Assembly: GCF_003054445.1 (NCBI RefSeq) | Contig: NC_042507.1 | Location: 124,001 to 188,000, forward strand | DNA: 64,000 nucleotides | Source: Pichia kudriavzevii | Taxonomy: Eukaryota > Ascomycota > Pichiomycetes > Pichiales > Pichiaceae | Reading direction: 5' to 3' | In this document: piece after piece, positions 36,962 to 49,300 of the stretch | How the letters are laid out: each line of letters begins with the position of its first letter | Position numbering within the stretch: the first letter of the stretch is position 1 | Notes under the pieces: model-generated | What the model was told of the DNA's origin: nothing | The model's input: only the letters and a program-made list of their open reading frames with translations | Databases searched by the model: none | Translations under genes and position numbers: made by a program

Positions 36962-39211
36962 TTAGTGTTTTTTCACAACACCGCTGGCATCTGCCTTAGT
37001 TAGAATATACTTTTTGTAATCGTCAATAGTACCATCGAATCTCTTGACTGTACCGTCTTCACTTACCCATATTTCTTTACAAACTTCCTTAATCATGGTA
37101 ACATCATGGGAAACCATTAAAACACCTCCTTTGAAATTTTTTAATGCGTCTGCCAATGCGTCCAAACCAGAGGTATCCAAGTGATTTGAAGGTTCGTCCA
37201 TAATCAAAATATGAGGCTCAGTTAAACACAATGCTGCAAATGCGACTCTCGACTTTTGACCACCGGATAGCAACTGCATTCTTTGTAACGCCAAAGGACC
37301 AGTGATACCAAAAGAACCCAGGTGACGTCTGTATTCCTCATCTGTTTTACCCGGATACTTCTCACTCATCCATTCCACGGCATTTTTACTTAGATCCATC
37401 CCATCAACGTGATGTTGCGCAAAATAGCCAATTCTTAATCTACTGTTCCTTGATACTGAGCCGTCTAATGGGATGTTATCACCCATTAAAACCTTCAATA
37501 ATGTGGTCTTACCACAACCATTAGCACCAACTAGTGCAATTCTAGAATCCATTTGGATATCTAAATCGACATGGTTTAAAAGCAAATTTTTGGGGTCATA
37601 TCCGAAACTAACATCTAACAATTGCAAAATAGGAGGTGACAGTTTCTCTGGATCTGGGAATTTAAAAGTAATTTTCTTTTCTTCTTCAGGAGCTTCTAGA
37701 ACAGGTAGTTTCTCTAATTTCTTGATTCTAGATTGTGCCTCCGAAGACTTGGCAGCGTTATATCTGAATTTATCAATAAACTGTTGTAAATGTTCCCTAT
37801 ATGCCATTTGGTTTTCGTATTCCCTCTTTTGGTTCTTGATTCTTTCTTCACGTGTATTATAGAATGAATCAAAGTTTGCACCTCTATAGTAATCCAACCT
37901 TTCTGAATGTTGATGGATAATGTCAGTTGCAACTTCGTTCAAAAATGCACGATCGTGAGAAACAACTAAGACGGTGGCTGGATAACTTTGCAAGTAGTTA
38001 CCCAAGTAAGCAGATGATGGAACATCCAACATATTAGTAGGTTCATCCAACAACAACAAATCTGGTTTACAGAACAACGCCCTGGCAAGAGAAAGTCTCA
38101 TTCTCCAACCACCGGAGAAAGATTTAGTTTGTCTGTGTTGTGACTCCTGACTGAAACCTAAACCATACAAAATAGATGATGCACGAGCTTCTGCTTTATC
38201 AGACTCAATTTCACTCAGTTTATCATGGACTTCTTCTAATTTATCAGTTAAGTCAGCTTGTTCATTTTCTAGCTTTTTCATTTCCAATGACTCCTCCTCA
38301 AATTCTTCTTTTAACTTTTCAATTTGATTAATTCTCTCATTAATCGTTTGCTCTTCATGAAGCAATTGTTTCCTCCAAACATCTGCATCAAGAACCGATT
38401 GCAATGCTGTCGTTTCATCACCTCTTAATTCTTGCTCAACATGTAAAATTGTAATGTGCTTCGGAATATCCAATTCTCTTCTAGATAGCGCTCTCAAAAG
38501 TGTCGACTTACCAATACCGTTTTGACCAATCAAACCGTACCTTCTTCCGTACGATAAACTTAATGATGCGTTACTCAAAATTCTTTGTCCGTCACCGACA
38601 TACAAATCAAACGTATCGATCTTAATGTCTTTAGATTTACCCGCTCCTGCACCAAATTCAATTGGATTGACTTTCAAGAAGAAAGAATCATAATCTTCCG
38701 TTGATTGCTCATTGATAAGTTTGGATGCTTCATATTTGACAAATTTGTTGTTTCTCTTGGCAACTTTCTTTGCAATCTTGGCTTCTGCCTTTTGCAACTT
38801 CTTCTTGTCAACTCTACTTTCAATACTTCTACCTGTGTGCTCAATATCTGCTGACTGTAGTAACGCCAGAGATGAATCCAACTCTCTCTGTTTGGTGTTA
38901 AGCAAACTGATATCTAACAATCTCTTGGATGTATCTCCAGTAATTTCCAATTTTGCCATGTTATTCTTAAGTTGCTTGGTCAATGACTCAGTTAGTTTAT
39001 CACCCAAAGTTTTCACCTTAACTTGATCTCCACCTGCACTTATCAAAAGATTTTGAATAAATGAAACCTCCTTCTCAATATCAAGTTGTTGTGACAGAAC
39101 AGCATCTTCAGTTGAAGATTGAATATGCTGCATGTATCCAACAGCATAGTCTGCTACAACGGTATCAATAGATCCTGCTGCCTGTCTGACCTGTAGCCCT
39201 AAGTTCGACAT
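36962..39211 (-). CDS. GCN20: ABCF ATPase Gcn20
   Basis: The 749-residue protein has two ABC cassettes without membrane segments, as in ABCF proteins, and nearly the length of yeast Gcn20 (752). Cassette 1 has Walker A GQNGIGKSTLL (about 227), signature FSGGWRMRLSLAR and LLLDEPTNMLD. Cassette 2 has GANGCGKTTLL (about 563), LSGGQKSRVAFAA and ILIMDEPSNHLD. The N-terminal region of about 190 residues (MSNLGLQVRQAAGSIDTVVA) is the part that binds Gcn1. With Gcn1 it senses stalled ribosomes and activates the Gcn2 kinase during amino acid starvation. Strong codon bias is visible. The promoter is confined to 238 bp after the DIS3 stop, with an ATATATATATAT string near 39385. Confidence 0.95.
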   Translation of the reverse strand: MSNLGLQVRQAAGSIDTVVADYAVGYMQHIQSSTEDAVLSQQLDIEKEVSFIQNLLISAGGDQVKVKTLGDKLTESLTKQLKNNMAKLEITGDTSKRLLDISLLNTKQRELDSSLALLQSADIEHTGRSIESRVDKKKLQKAEAKIAKKVAKRNNKFVKYEASKLINEQSTEDYDSFFLKVNPIEFGAGAGKSKDIKIDTFDLYVGDGQRILSNASLSLSYGRRYGLIGQNGIGKSTLLRALSRRELDIPKHITILHVEQELRGDETTALQSVLDADVWRKQLLHEEQTINERINQIEKLKEEFEEESLEMKKLENEQADLTDKLEEVHDKLSEIESDKAEARASSILYGLGFSQESQHRQTKSFSGGWRMRLSLARALFCKPDLLLLDEPTNMLDVPSSAYLGNYLQSYPATVLVVSHDRAFLNEVATDIIHQHSERLDYYRGANFDSFYNTREERIKNQKREYENQMAYREHLQQFIDKFRYNAAKSSEAQSRIKKLEKLPVLEAPEEEKKITFKFPDPEKLSPPILQLLDVSFGYDPKNLLLNHVDLDIQMDSRIALVGANGCGKTTLLKVLMGDNIPLDGSVSRNSRLRIGYFAQHHVDGMDLSKNAVEWMSEKYPGKTDEEYRRHLGSFGITGPLALQRMQLLSGGQKSRVAFAALCLTEPHILIMDEPSNHLDTSGLDALADALKNFKGGVLMVSHDVTMIKEVCKEIWVSEDGTVKRFDGTIDDYKKYILTKADASGVVKKH

Positions 39212-39449
39212 TTGTTTAAATAATAAAGCGTTCGAGAAAGTAAATGTTTTGTTACTGGTTCAGACAGAACATAAATGATGGACTTGTCCTTACGATAAAT
39301 TTCATGATGGGGTTTAGTGGCTCAAAATTTTCACTCTCCCACTTTCGCATCCAGTTGGGAATTAATTTTTTGTACTACTCGCTATATATATATATATCAT
39401 TACTGGTTCTGATTCCAAAGAATGCGTATACAAATGTTAGTATATAGTG

Positions 39450-42386
39450 CTATTTCAAATACAGTTGAACCCGTCTTTTACCAGTAAAGTCGTCTAGTAT
39501 GGATTCAATAGAAACATCAACTTTATCAAAAACAGACACAGATCTTTTTGAGCCGGATTTGTCAACAAAGCTTAAGCTATAGTTGTCTTCGTCAAACACT
39601 GCAGAGTTCACATCACCCATGACTTCTAATTTGATCAATGATTCAACTCCATATTTAGGAACAAGAATGACAATTCCGTTGGAAAACACTTTTATTACAT
39701 AACCCTCTTGATCACTTTGGTTATTCTTCATGACTTGACCGACATAGTATTCAATACTTGCTCTACCGGCAAACTGGGCATTTCTGTGACGTTTATTGAT
39801 ATTCTTAACAACCAAATCCATTTTATTTTTATCCATATGGATTTCGTGAAGCGGTTCATAATCAATAGCTGCTGCTAATTGTCTATGAGCTACAACATCA
39901 CAGTACCTACGAATTGGTGACGTGAAGTGAGTGTAGATATCAACAGCCAAACCATAGTGCCTGAATTCTGAATAACTGAAATTACCGGCAGCAAAATACT
40001 CCGCTGCCATCATACATCTAGTAGCCATAATTCTAATTAATGTGTTGAAGTATGGATCTTTTGGATCAACACATCTATCCAAGGAGTCAGCTAACGATTT
40101 GCTACTTTCGGTTGAAATAGACAACCCCTTCTTTATACGTAAAACGTCATTTAACTGCTCAAAATTAGTGGCTGGCGGTTCTGCATGACGACGCAACATT
40201 GCAACCTGTGGGAAAGCTTCGTATATTTTTCTCGCAACAGAGATATTAGCACACAACATAAATTCTTCAACCAAGGAATTCGTGTCCAAAAGTTTCTTAA
40301 TTTCCACTTCATTTGGATCGGAGGTTTCACTGTCGGTGTGAACTTTAACTTCAGGAGAAGCTAAGTTCAAAGCACCAGCATCCAATCTTTTTTGTTTTAG
40401 CCTTTTGGACAGCTTTAAGAGGATTCTCATACCCTTAGTTAACTCATCTTGTTGGCTCTCATCATCAATTCTCAATTGTGCTTGTTCGTATGCAAAAGCT
40501 TCTCTTGATTTTATAATTGACTTTGTAAATTCAACATTAATGATATTTGCTTCCTCATCCATTTCCCACAGTACCGAAAACGCAAACCTGTCGACATAGG
40601 GCTTCAAAGAACACAAGTCTGTACCTAGCAACATTGGCAACATATCAATTCTTTTATCAACAAGATAGACAGACGTACCCCTGGAAGCACCCTCTTGATC
40701 TAATGGTGTCCCGGCCTTAACAAAATGAGTAACATCTGCAATATGGACACCCACCTCATAATTACCATTTGGTAATCTTTTAGCATGTAAGGCATCATCA
40801 ATATCAACACACCCAGGAGGGTCAATAGAGCAAATCAACCTATCTCTTAGATCTCTTCTCTTTTTCAATTGCGGATCACTAATGTCCAAATTTTCAGGTA
40901 CCTTCCAATCATGTCCTTCTTTTGGAAGACAAGCCAACACATTCTTTGAGAATGGCCTATATTCAACGTCATGTTCAAGCAATAAAGCCTCTTGCTCTGC
41001 ATCCTTATCTTCTATCTCTCCTAAGGTCCTGACAAAATGTCCGCTCGGAAATTTGGAATTGGACTCCCAACTGTCGATGGCAACTACAATTCTCTTGCCA
41101 ATCAATTCTTTAGCCCGTCTAGTTCTGATCCTAATCTTGGGTAATGATCTATCCATCAAAATGACAAACACATTTTTAGGAGCATTACTGACTACCTCAT
41201 CTTTTCTGACACTACTTGGAGACAATTGTCCGACATATAATCTCCAGCTTCTTTTGATTATACCAACAACTCTTCCTGTTGGAACAATCCTTTCTTCTTC
41301 ACTTTCTGCACCTTGAGCTTTGATTGCCTCTTGAGTAAGTAACTTTCTTTCTTTATCTGATATAATGAGCTCTTTATCATCGTCATCACCAACACCATCT
41401 TTGTTAACTATTTCTTCATCAATAATCTCTGTTGATGGCTTTTTCCACTTATTTTTAGGTAAAAGTTCAACAACAACTTGGTCTCCGTTGAACGCCCTAT
41501 TTAGATTTTCTCTCCCTAAAATTAAGAGTGGTTTAGGCATGCTAGGAATAGAGACAGTGCCCTCCAAAAAGTTATAAGATGAGACGCTAATGTTACCCTG
41601 ATATAAACTACCGTTTTTGATACCACCCATAAGTCTAGCAGATGTGTAGTATTCGGGGTACTTGATTTCATTGATGCTTTTATCAAAGGATTCAGTGGAT
41701 GGTAGAATATCTTTCAATTCTTCAGAATTTGGTAATAAGTTGATGTATTCATGAACCGTGAAAGCCATGATATTATCTTTTGCTGCTAACAGTTTGTTAG
41801 CCTTGTCTCCGGTAATGAGTAGTGTTTTAATACCAGTTGGAGATAGATGCAAGTTATAAAACTTTGCAGTTTCTCTAATTAATCTATCGTTGTAATCGTT
41901 TATCGTCTCGCCTGTTTTTCTATCAAGGTAAGTGGAAGCCTTGAATTCGTTATGGAACACCACAAATCGTTTATCTTCATTTTTTGTTAAAGTTCTAAGC
42001 CTCATGTATATTGGATAACTTTGATTACGTACTTCATTCAACACAGTCTGGGGAATTATCACATCGTAAAAAACTTTATCGTTTTCCAATATATCAATTG
42101 CATTAAGAACTATGTTTGTATCAATAACAAGGTAATGTTTACCAATTTTTTCTGATTTAATATTCAATGGATCACTAGATAAAACAGGGTGCGGGATTTC
42201 TCCAGTTGGGCCTGCAACGTATAGATTTGCACAAATTTCACATCCTTTACTGTTACAAGGAATGTCTTCTCTTAGGTAGTGTTCTCTCACTACTTTCAGT
42301 GCATTACCATTTCTGGATCTCACAAAGACCTTCTGAGCAACAACTAAACCAGATGAGATTCTCTTTCTCTTGGTTGCGGTGGTCAT
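39450..42386 (-). CDS. DIS3: Exosome catalytic subunit Dis3/Rrp44
   Basis: The 978-residue protein (yeast Dis3 is 1001) has the Rrp44 order. A CR3 Cys motif ([13 protein letters not shown], about 40-52) is followed by a PIN endonuclease domain starting [16 protein letters not shown] (about 84-100). Cold-shock domains follow, then an RNB 3'-5' exonuclease domain (about 510-850) with the metal-binding [13 protein letters not shown] string and an [21 protein letters not shown] block, and a C-terminal S1 domain (about 885-970). It supplies both nuclease activities of the RNA exosome in nucleus and cytoplasm. All metal-ligand Asp positions in DIDD are intact, so it should be active. Confidence 0.97.
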   Translation of the reverse strand: MTTATKRKRISSGLVVAQKVFVRSRNGNALKVVREHYLREDIPCNSKGCEICANLYVAGPTGEIPHPVLSSDPLNIKSEKIGKHYLVIDTNIVLNAIDILENDKVFYDVIIPQTVLNEVRNQSYPIYMRLRTLTKNEDKRFVVFHNEFKASTYLDRKTGETINDYNDRLIRETAKFYNLHLSPTGIKTLLITGDKANKLLAAKDNIMAFTVHEYINLLPNSEELKDILPSTESFDKSINEIKYPEYYTSARLMGGIKNGSLYQGNISVSSYNFLEGTVSIPSMPKPLLILGRENLNRAFNGDQVVVELLPKNKWKKPSTEIIDEEIVNKDGVGDDDDKELIISDKERKLLTQEAIKAQGAESEEERIVPTGRVVGIIKRSWRLYVGQLSPSSVRKDEVVSNAPKNVFVILMDRSLPKIRIRTRRAKELIGKRIVVAIDSWESNSKFPSGHFVRTLGEIEDKDAEQEALLLEHDVEYRPFSKNVLACLPKEGHDWKVPENLDISDPQLKKRRDLRDRLICSIDPPGCVDIDDALHAKRLPNGNYEVGVHIADVTHFVKAGTPLDQEGASRGTSVYLVDKRIDMLPMLLGTDLCSLKPYVDRFAFSVLWEMDEEANIINVEFTKSIIKSREAFAYEQAQLRIDDESQQDELTKGMRILLKLSKRLKQKRLDAGALNLASPEVKVHTDSETSDPNEVEIKKLLDTNSLVEEFMLCANISVARKIYEAFPQVAMLRRHAEPPATNFEQLNDVLRIKKGLSISTESSKSLADSLDRCVDPKDPYFNTLIRIMATRCMMAAEYFAAGNFSYSEFRHYGLAVDIYTHFTSPIRRYCDVVAHRQLAAAIDYEPLHEIHMDKNKMDLVVKNINKRHRNAQFAGRASIEYYVGQVMKNNQSDQEGYVIKVFSNGIVILVPKYGVESLIKLEVMGDVNSAVFDEDNYSLSFVDKSGSKRSVSVFDKVDVSIESILDDFTGKRRVQLYLK

Positions 42387-43025
42387 GGCTAAAGCTGGAT
42401 AGTTTAGATCTCGTATTGTGTATATAGCTTCAAGAAGAGATGTATAAACATGTTTTACAATTATTTTTTTTTTTACAAAAAATTTTCATCAAATGCTGTG
42501 CGTATTTTAAAATATTTCATTCCGGATCACCTCCGACTACTTCACCAAGTGCTATTTTACTGATAATATGATGGCCTTTACTCCTCCCACTCTCGCTGAA
42601 CTAACGCCAGTGAAGTTTGTCCTCTATTTGGGTTTAGCAATAGTTGATAGTAGTTAACATGGTTCTATAGTTATCACCGAGTTTCAGGCTACTCTTAGTG
42701 GAAAACTGATGTTTGATATTCTTAGTCATCTTGTATGTGATATTATCTAAACAGGTTCATGAAATGCTCTTCCATTTTCTTGTTGGATGAGCAACGTTGA
42801 ATTAGAAACTCGTAAGGTTCCAACGCCCCTCTTTCTCTAATCTCTACTAATGCGTTTTTGCCTTATAATCCAGGGTCATCCGTATGTTCTCATTTCTCAC
42901 TAATGAATAGCTAGAGACCACTCTGGGTCTACTAAATACAAGTATTTCTGTCTTACAGAAGTTCTGTAAAGAATCTTACAATTTTGATTTTATTGGTTGA
43001 TTACTTTCTATATATAGTCGTAACT
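42387..43025. promoter_or_regulatory. DIS3 promoter / CNS1 3' region
   Basis: No gene is identified in 639 bp, which is long for a tandem pair here. An AAAAAATTTTCATC string at 42477-42490 (minus-strand GATGAAAATTTTTT) resembles the RRPE element of ribosome-biogenesis promoters and lies about 90-105 bp upstream of the DIS3 ATG. A PAC-like GATGAG occurs at 42786-42791. I checked for tRNA boxes and C/D snoRNA boxes; only degenerate matches appear. Confidence 0.45.
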
Positions 43026-44231
43026 TTAGTTTCTTTTAGATAAGGCATCTTGTTTTTTCCATTTTTTTATCCACTCCGCAGAATCCACTTTAGGAACAAA
43101 ATAAATTCTCAAGATGTTATCAAAAAGTGGAACCCTTGGTGTTTGAGACATGAGCACACTATTGATTGGACTTTTCTTGGGGATTCTAACTAGACCACCG
43201 TCCTCCGTTTCCATGTAAGCTTCCAGTTTCTTTGGTCTAAAGTTGTCGTGCTTTCCATCCGCAAAATATTCATCGGGTCTATTCATAACAAGTTCCATCA
43301 ATTCCATTGGCGTTGTTAGCTCACTGACTTCACTGATCACGTCAAATTCATTAACTGTTGGATATATCACAATAGTTGGAATGATTAATTGTGTTTCTAT
43401 GTCATGAGGGTCTTCTAAATGAATTTTGGCATCTCCGATAGTCTCGGTTCCGTAAGAAGATTTAATGGAAGTTATACCTCTAGCTCTGATTGCCGCTTCT
43501 AAATCTTGAGCAACTTTAATTTGTTCTTCTTCCTTTTTCCTTCTTTTTTCTTTGAGCTCCTCAGTATACTTTATTTTATCTTGGACTTTCTTCATGAGAG
43601 AATTAACCGCCGGATTTTTGTCATCAATAGAATGTGCAAAGTTAAGCACTTCCATAGCTTCGTGGTAGTGCTCTATTGCAAAATATGCCCTTGCCGCTCT
43701 GTAACATGCCTTAACATTTTTGGGTTGTCTAAGTAGGCATTCTTTACAATCGTTGATGCATCTTCTATAGTTTTTCAACTCTAAATTACAAGCTGCTCTA
43801 TTCAAGTATAATGCCGCATCAATGCTTTTAACACCACAATTCACACTCAAGCCCTTGGTATAAAATTCAATGGCATCTTTCCACGCTTTTCCCTTGTACG
43901 AGCTGTTACCTTGTTTTTTGAAATTTTCGGCAACTTCATCAGGCTCTCCTTCGTAGGCCAAGGCCTTCAAAGCTTCAATTTCAGATCTCTCTTCTCCATC
44001 ATTGTCATCAAGAGTGTTCATAAAAAATGGTAGCTTGTTCAACTCGGCCATGATCTCATCAGTTGACTTTGATGAAGCTTCAGCTAGCTGAGGTGGTAAT
44101 TCTGGTTCGCCGTTATTAATCTTGTTGGCTTTTGCAGATTTCTGACTTTCTTCTTCTGCTTGTTTCTTCTCCCATTCCCCTACAATATAATCTACTGTGG
44201 CATCGTTATCAATTTCCGAAATTTCAACCAT
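43026..44231 (-). CDS. CNS1: Hsp90/Hsp70 co-chaperone Cns1 (TPR)
   Basis: A 401-residue protein with three TPR repeats (about 82-195, starting VAENFKKQGNSSYKGKAWKDA and YLNRAACNLELKNYRRCINDC). A charged helix (about 205-240) and a C-terminal wheel-type domain (about 270-401) follow, as in Cns1/TTC4. Lys/Arg positions in the TPRs match the carboxylate-clamp pattern for EEVD tails. Cns1 is an essential co-chaperone of Hsp90 and Hsp70 in the cytosol and is tied to eEF2 folding in yeast. Length is close to S. cerevisiae Cns1 (385). The start ATG at 44231 follows ttgcactt-type leader DNA. Confidence 0.92.
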   Translation of the reverse strand: MVEISEIDNDATVDYIVGEWEKKQAEEESQKSAKANKINNGEPELPPQLAEASSKSTDEIMAELNKLPFFMNTLDDNDGEERSEIEALKALAYEGEPDEVAENFKKQGNSSYKGKAWKDAIEFYTKGLSVNCGVKSIDAALYLNRAACNLELKNYRRCINDCKECLLRQPKNVKACYRAARAYFAIEHYHEAMEVLNFAHSIDDKNPAVNSLMKKVQDKIKYTEELKEKRRKKEEEQIKVAQDLEAAIRARGITSIKSSYGTETIGDAKIHLEDPHDIETQLIIPTIVIYPTVNEFDVISEVSELTTPMELMELVMNRPDEYFADGKHDNFRPKKLEAYMETEDGGLVRIPKKSPINSVLMSQTPRVPLFDNILRIYFVPKVDSAEWIKKWKKQDALSKRN

Positions 44232-44577
44232 ACTAAGTGCAATATCTATTGCCGTTACTTACTTCAACAGTTTGACAACTCAAGTTTGTTCTTCCAAGAA
44301 AAAAATTATTCATAAAAAAAAAGGCGATGTGAGCGTGGAGGCTCAGTGTTTTAAATGCTTTTCCTTTTTTTCCGTTCTCAATTTTCCCGTCATACGGCAA
44401 AAAAAGGATTTAGACGGGTCTAAATGAAAAATATATATATTTTTCTCCCCCCCCCTTCTCTCCAACGATGAACCTAGGATTTTTGAGAATATTAAACTTC
44501 CAAATTACAGTACTAGTATCTTCAGCACCTCAATAAAATTAAGTACAGTACTATAACTTTACTTGTATTATTTTGGA
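44232..44577. promoter_or_regulatory. Divergent promoter CNS1 / MFS transporter
   Basis: No gene. It contains A-runs (about 44300-44322), a TA repeat, and a C9 run (44447-44455). Nothing else is recognised. Confidence 0.4.
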
Positions 44578-46215
44578 ATGCTTGCCTGCGTGAGCGGTAT
44601 AAAAAATGTTGCTCTGAAAGGTAGAAGTATGGTACCTCTAGAGAAGAGGAACATATTTTTCATTTATTTCTTTATCTTACTAGGAACAACCTTAGATAAT
44701 CTGAACAATGGTACGATGTTGACACTTGCAGGTGATATACAGGAACGGTTTAACACTGATTCTTCCACAACATCTTGGGTTTTATCTGGGTATGCTCTTA
44801 CCTTAGGGTCGTTCATTATGGTCACTGGTAAAATAGCAGACGTCATCGGTCCACATAACATCTTTTTGTGCGGGTTGACGACTATTTGGGTCTGTTCTCT
44901 TGTCTGCGCCGTTTTACCACAAGTAACAATTATTCCGTTGATTGTATTTAGAGCTATCCAAGGTATTGGTGCTTCATCACTGATCCCAGCTTCTTTATCT
45001 CTAACCGCCAACTATTTTAGTGGTAAAAGAGCAAAATTTCTTCCCACGGCAATTGGCTTCCTTTTGATTGCTCTTACTTCTAGTTTTGGGGTGGGAATTA
45101 TTATTGGAGGTGCATTCTCTCTTACATCCATTGGTTACAGAAGTTTTTTCTATTTTTCATTTGCTGTTGGTTTATTATGCAATATCATTCTCTACTTTAT
45201 GATCATTCCAATTGAGCAAACAGAAGGACATAAACAGTTGGATTTGAAAAATGTAGACTATGTTGCTGCTTTGCTTGTGATTATTGGAACCCTTTTAATG
45301 ATTCTCGGCTTAACCGAAGGAGGTGAAGGTTGGGTGTCTGCAAAGGCTATTGCACCTCTAATAATTGGTTTTCTTGTGGTTTTGGCTGCTCTATTTTTTG
45401 AAGGCATATATTTGAAAAGGTTTCGAAAGAAGCATACTTTGCAAGACAGAAATACAGACTGGAGGCTAAGTGTGGAATTTCTCTTTCCTCCAGAAATCCT
45501 TCATATTCCGAATATAATGGTCTTTTTAACTGTTACCGGCCTTCAATACGCTACAGAGATCATGTTTATTGCATCCGGAGTACAGTATTTCATGTTTGTC
45601 GAACACAACTCTCCCATTCTTGCATCGGTAAAAATTTTCCCAGTATGTGCTGGTATCATTTTTGGTGCTCTAACATATAGACCTTGGATGTACGAGAAAC
45701 TTAATGGGAATAAACTATTTGTCATTTCTGCTATTTTATCTCTGGTAGGCGTTATTTGGTTTTCTAGATTGGATTATACTGTAGCAAACTCATATTGGAG
45801 ATACTGCATTTTTTCAGCGTTTATTTATGGTTATGGAATCAATATCTTTTTCAATATCTATATGAACGTTGTAATCGAATCTACACCACTTCACCTTCAA
45901 GGCGTGGTCAATGGTATTTTACAAACTACATCCCAAGTTTTGCTGAGTATTGGTAACGCTCTAGTCCCATCCATAACTGGTAATGTTAGTTATGCTACCA
46001 CTGAAGAAATGAAACAGTATTTACAAGACAAATATAGGGTGATTTTTTACATCATGATGGGTTTTCAAGGTGTTGTTTTATTGTTGATGATCTTTTGTAT
46101 CCAAAACAACCCGTCAAAAAGGGAATCAGAGGAAGACTTACAGTCCGTTGACTGTTTGAACATTGAGAAAGATGAGGAGGTTTTTGAAAAAGTGGAGTCC
46201 AAAGGAATTAACTAA
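44578..46215 (+). CDS. MFS transporter, DHA2 (14-TM) family, ATR1-like
   Basis: A 545-residue transporter with about 14 hydrophobic segments. TM1 carries LGTTLDNLNNGTMLTLAGDI, a DHA2-type signature. The motif A-like loop reads GKIADVIGPHNIFLCG, and motif C-like sequence lies in VFRAIQGIGASSLIPASLSL. The group includes Atr1 and the ammonium/boron-related YOR378W and YMR279C proteins in S. cerevisiae, so drug, boron or ammonium export are all possible and no substrate is claimed. The open frame extends to a TTG at 44563; I used ATG 44578, with another ATG at 44629 (MVPLEKRN) as an alternative. The C-terminal tail is acidic and cytosolic. It is convergent with URB2. Confidence 0.85.
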   Translation: MLACVSGIKNVALKGRSMVPLEKRNIFFIYFFILLGTTLDNLNNGTMLTLAGDIQERFNTDSSTTSWVLSGYALTLGSFIMVTGKIADVIGPHNIFLCGLTTIWVCSLVCAVLPQVTIIPLIVFRAIQGIGASSLIPASLSLTANYFSGKRAKFLPTAIGFLLIALTSSFGVGIIIGGAFSLTSIGYRSFFYFSFAVGLLCNIILYFMIIPIEQTEGHKQLDLKNVDYVAALLVIIGTLLMILGLTEGGEGWVSAKAIAPLIIGFLVVLAALFFEGIYLKRFRKKHTLQDRNTDWRLSVEFLFPPEILHIPNIMVFLTVTGLQYATEIMFIASGVQYFMFVEHNSPILASVKIFPVCAGIIFGALTYRPWMYEKLNGNKLFVISAILSLVGVIWFSRLDYTVANSYWRYCIFSAFIYGYGINIFFNIYMNVVIESTPLHLQGVVNGILQTTSQVLLSIGNALVPSITGNVSYATTEEMKQYLQDKYRVIFYIMMGFQGVVLLLMIFCIQNNPSKRESEEDLQSVDCLNIEKDEEVFEKVESKGIN

Positions 46216-46379
46216 AAGTGTTTCGAACTGGTAACGGACAGATCGGAACCATTAAAAAAACAAAATCGGATTGCTTATATAGAGGCTTATAATCAGATAC
46301 AACCCACTATTTCTATATGTAGTTTATGTGTATAATATAAATCTATGAACGGTGTTTTATAAGATATTAGAAAGGTAAA

Positions 46380-49300
46380 TCAGGAATTTTCATTCCATTT
46401 ATAAAACTTCTTGTATTCTTCATAAATATTCCTGAAAACTTGGCGGCTTTGATGATCCAAGGATCTGTTGATATAGTTAAGCTCATTCAAGGTTAATAAG
46501 TCAATCATCATAAAAATAGCATTTTCTAATTCATGTTTAATTGATGGATCGACTTGGTATTTCAAGTAGAATGTAATATAATTGAAAATTACCACGGGAA
46601 TAAATTTTCGCATAGCTGACTTGATTTGTGATAGAGCATTGTTGATCTCAATATCTTTTGATGAATTGTCCGTTTGTTTTACGTATAAGTTATTCGCATT
46701 CGGTTCACAAAGATTACTAACAAGCCTTTCAAATGCCAGCGACCCTTCTCCTCGAATGTAGTGTGCACGAGCAAGCAATGTCTTGAGCAACGAGGTTAGA
46801 ACAGAATTAATCATGTGATGCCTATTTGATATCCTCTTTCTCTGATACAGAATTACAGACGAAGTTACTTGACACAATTCCACGTAACAATTCTTGACTA
46901 AGTGCTCATCTTCTCGATTCAACAACATGCTAGAAATATGTGAAATGAATGCTAAATTTAGTTCAGTTGCATATTGTGTAAATATCCAAGTTTTCGTTGA
47001 TAGAGTGGTTTTCAAACAATTCAATAATGCTACGATATCCTTTGTTAAATAGTCATTTTTCAGAACCTCATGGTAAATTTGTGAAATAGAAGATACAAAA
47101 ACTCTGTGAATGGTTTTCACTTTTTCAGCAACTGTTGGCTTTTGTACATTTTTGATCATCAAAGTGAATAACCTAATATAGCTCTCAATATCTTCAGGAT
47201 TCGATTCTTCAAATGATTTATGGATATTGATCCACGTTTCTAGAAAATCCTCCTCTCGAGAGGCCAGCTTCGATAGATATAGATCTATAGTGTCGTCCAA
47301 TTCCCTTGTATTGAGAACCAGGAACAAAGCTATAACATATGAAGGTTTATAAATATCATCAAGTGAACAGATATATCTGAATATGGTCAGTTTCATCTCC
47401 CTATGGCATGTGTACTTCTCACCTAATTGTGAAACAATGACTTTCAAGCTGTCTATCTTGACTTCCACTTTGCTGCAGAAATTGATTTCAGTCAAAAAAG
47501 TCAGTATCCACTCAATATTTTCCGCTGATAAATTATCAGTGTCTGACAGTAAGTGGGTAATCTCTTTCACTGCGGTCTCAATCAGTTTTTCTTTTAAAGT
47601 ATTCATCTTAGGATCATTGAAGGTACAATCTTTCACAAATAACAGAAAGAGCTCTAAGTAATCTGTTGAATCCAGTAATGTTCTAGGAGATATTTTGTTG
47701 ATAACTTCGGCGATAGAGTTAGTGAATTGGTGGATATATTTTGCTGACTCTGTTGGCTGTTGCAAATGTATGTTCATGATTTTTACAATAATACTACTAA
47801 ATTGACACCCTTTTCTCGCTAGTTTCAATAGTGAATCAAATTCAGTTTCAAGTTTCGATTTATATGTTGGCATTTTAAGGATGTTTTCAATAATGAGCAT
47901 AGAAGAATGGTCATCGAGCCTCTCTACCATCAGATCCAAAACCTGCTGCCTTTGCGTTTTAGTAAAAGCATAAACAGAGATAAATTGCAAATAGTTGGTC
48001 ATTTTATTGTGTTTGATACACTCCTCAATTAAACAGGACATGATTTTAGGCCGTGTTTGAATTAATGGATTGCTGAATACTTTTCTGACGACTTCTTGGT
48101 TGCTTTCTTTTAAGAAAACTTCCACAAATTTTTTGATTTTATTTACCTCTAAAAGCTCTTCCAGAATCATAAAAAAACGAGAGAAAAGCACAGACTTAAA
48201 TCTGCTATCAGATTTCTTTCGATAAAATGAATCTAAATTCTTCGTGAATTTATCATTAGCTAAATCTGTATTCTGCTCAAATATCCTTAACATAGTAAAA
48301 AAATAATAACTATCATTTTCGTGTTTTTGATTAACCAAATATTTTGCATCATCAGCTAACTCTTCAACGTCAAATAAACTAAAAATGTAAAATCTCAATT
48401 TCCAGCAATACTGACCTTTCAGAGCTACCAAAGAAACCAATAGAGCTTTCAAGTGCAACAAATTGTGAAGAAGAGTTTTACTAACTGCATTTTGAATTGA
48501 ACCTGAAACCGCCTTTAATAAACCTTTGCAAATGGATAGCAGAAATATTGGATTTTGGTTAGGTGATCCAATATATTCGTTAACCTCAGTTTCAACTAGT
48601 GCTGATAACTGGGTATTCGAAAGTGTCACATATTTCAATGATACATAATCAATGAAACTGTCAGATTCAAATATGGACCCTGGATATTTTGAGATCAAAT
48701 CTGACCAAATTTTGACAAATAAATCAAGGTCTCTATTTTTTGCGTAAGAATCAAACAATTCCTTCAGTAATGGCATAGAGAATTCACTGTTTTCTTGACA
48801 TAATTCGCAAATCTTATCAGTGTACTTTAGACAAATATCAGCGTTTCTTCTAATCGAGTAAATAATTAGTTTATGAGAGTCTCCATCCTTTCTCCCAAGT
48901 GCTTCTTCAACTAAATTTGAAAGGAAAGTAGAAGAAAGGGATTTGTTCATTTCAGCTATTTCTTTTATCAACACTGCAGAATATTGTGGGAAAGCAGAAA
49001 CAAGAATCTGAGCAACTTCTTCAAGTTTTCCAATGGAAATTTTTGGGATTATTAACCGCAATAAATCGAGAATTTCAGACTCTCCCAAAGAGGATGCGTT
49101 TTCGGCTTTAGAGAAGCAACCAATAAGTGACACTACATTATCTGGGTCTGTTTCAGAGAATAATAATTGAACTATTATTGAGGAGAGACTATCCTTTATT
49201 TTTGGAGTAGCGTGTTTTTCCATGGCCATCAGAAGATTGGGCAAACAAAGCTTTGCAAACTCGGCTCTGTGCTTATTATCGTATTTTAGATTTCCTTTGT

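Noticed and set aside
39434-39440. Minus-strand TACTAAC upstream of GCN20
   Set aside because: A donor would have to lie inside the DIS3 coding sequence, so a leader intron is improbable.
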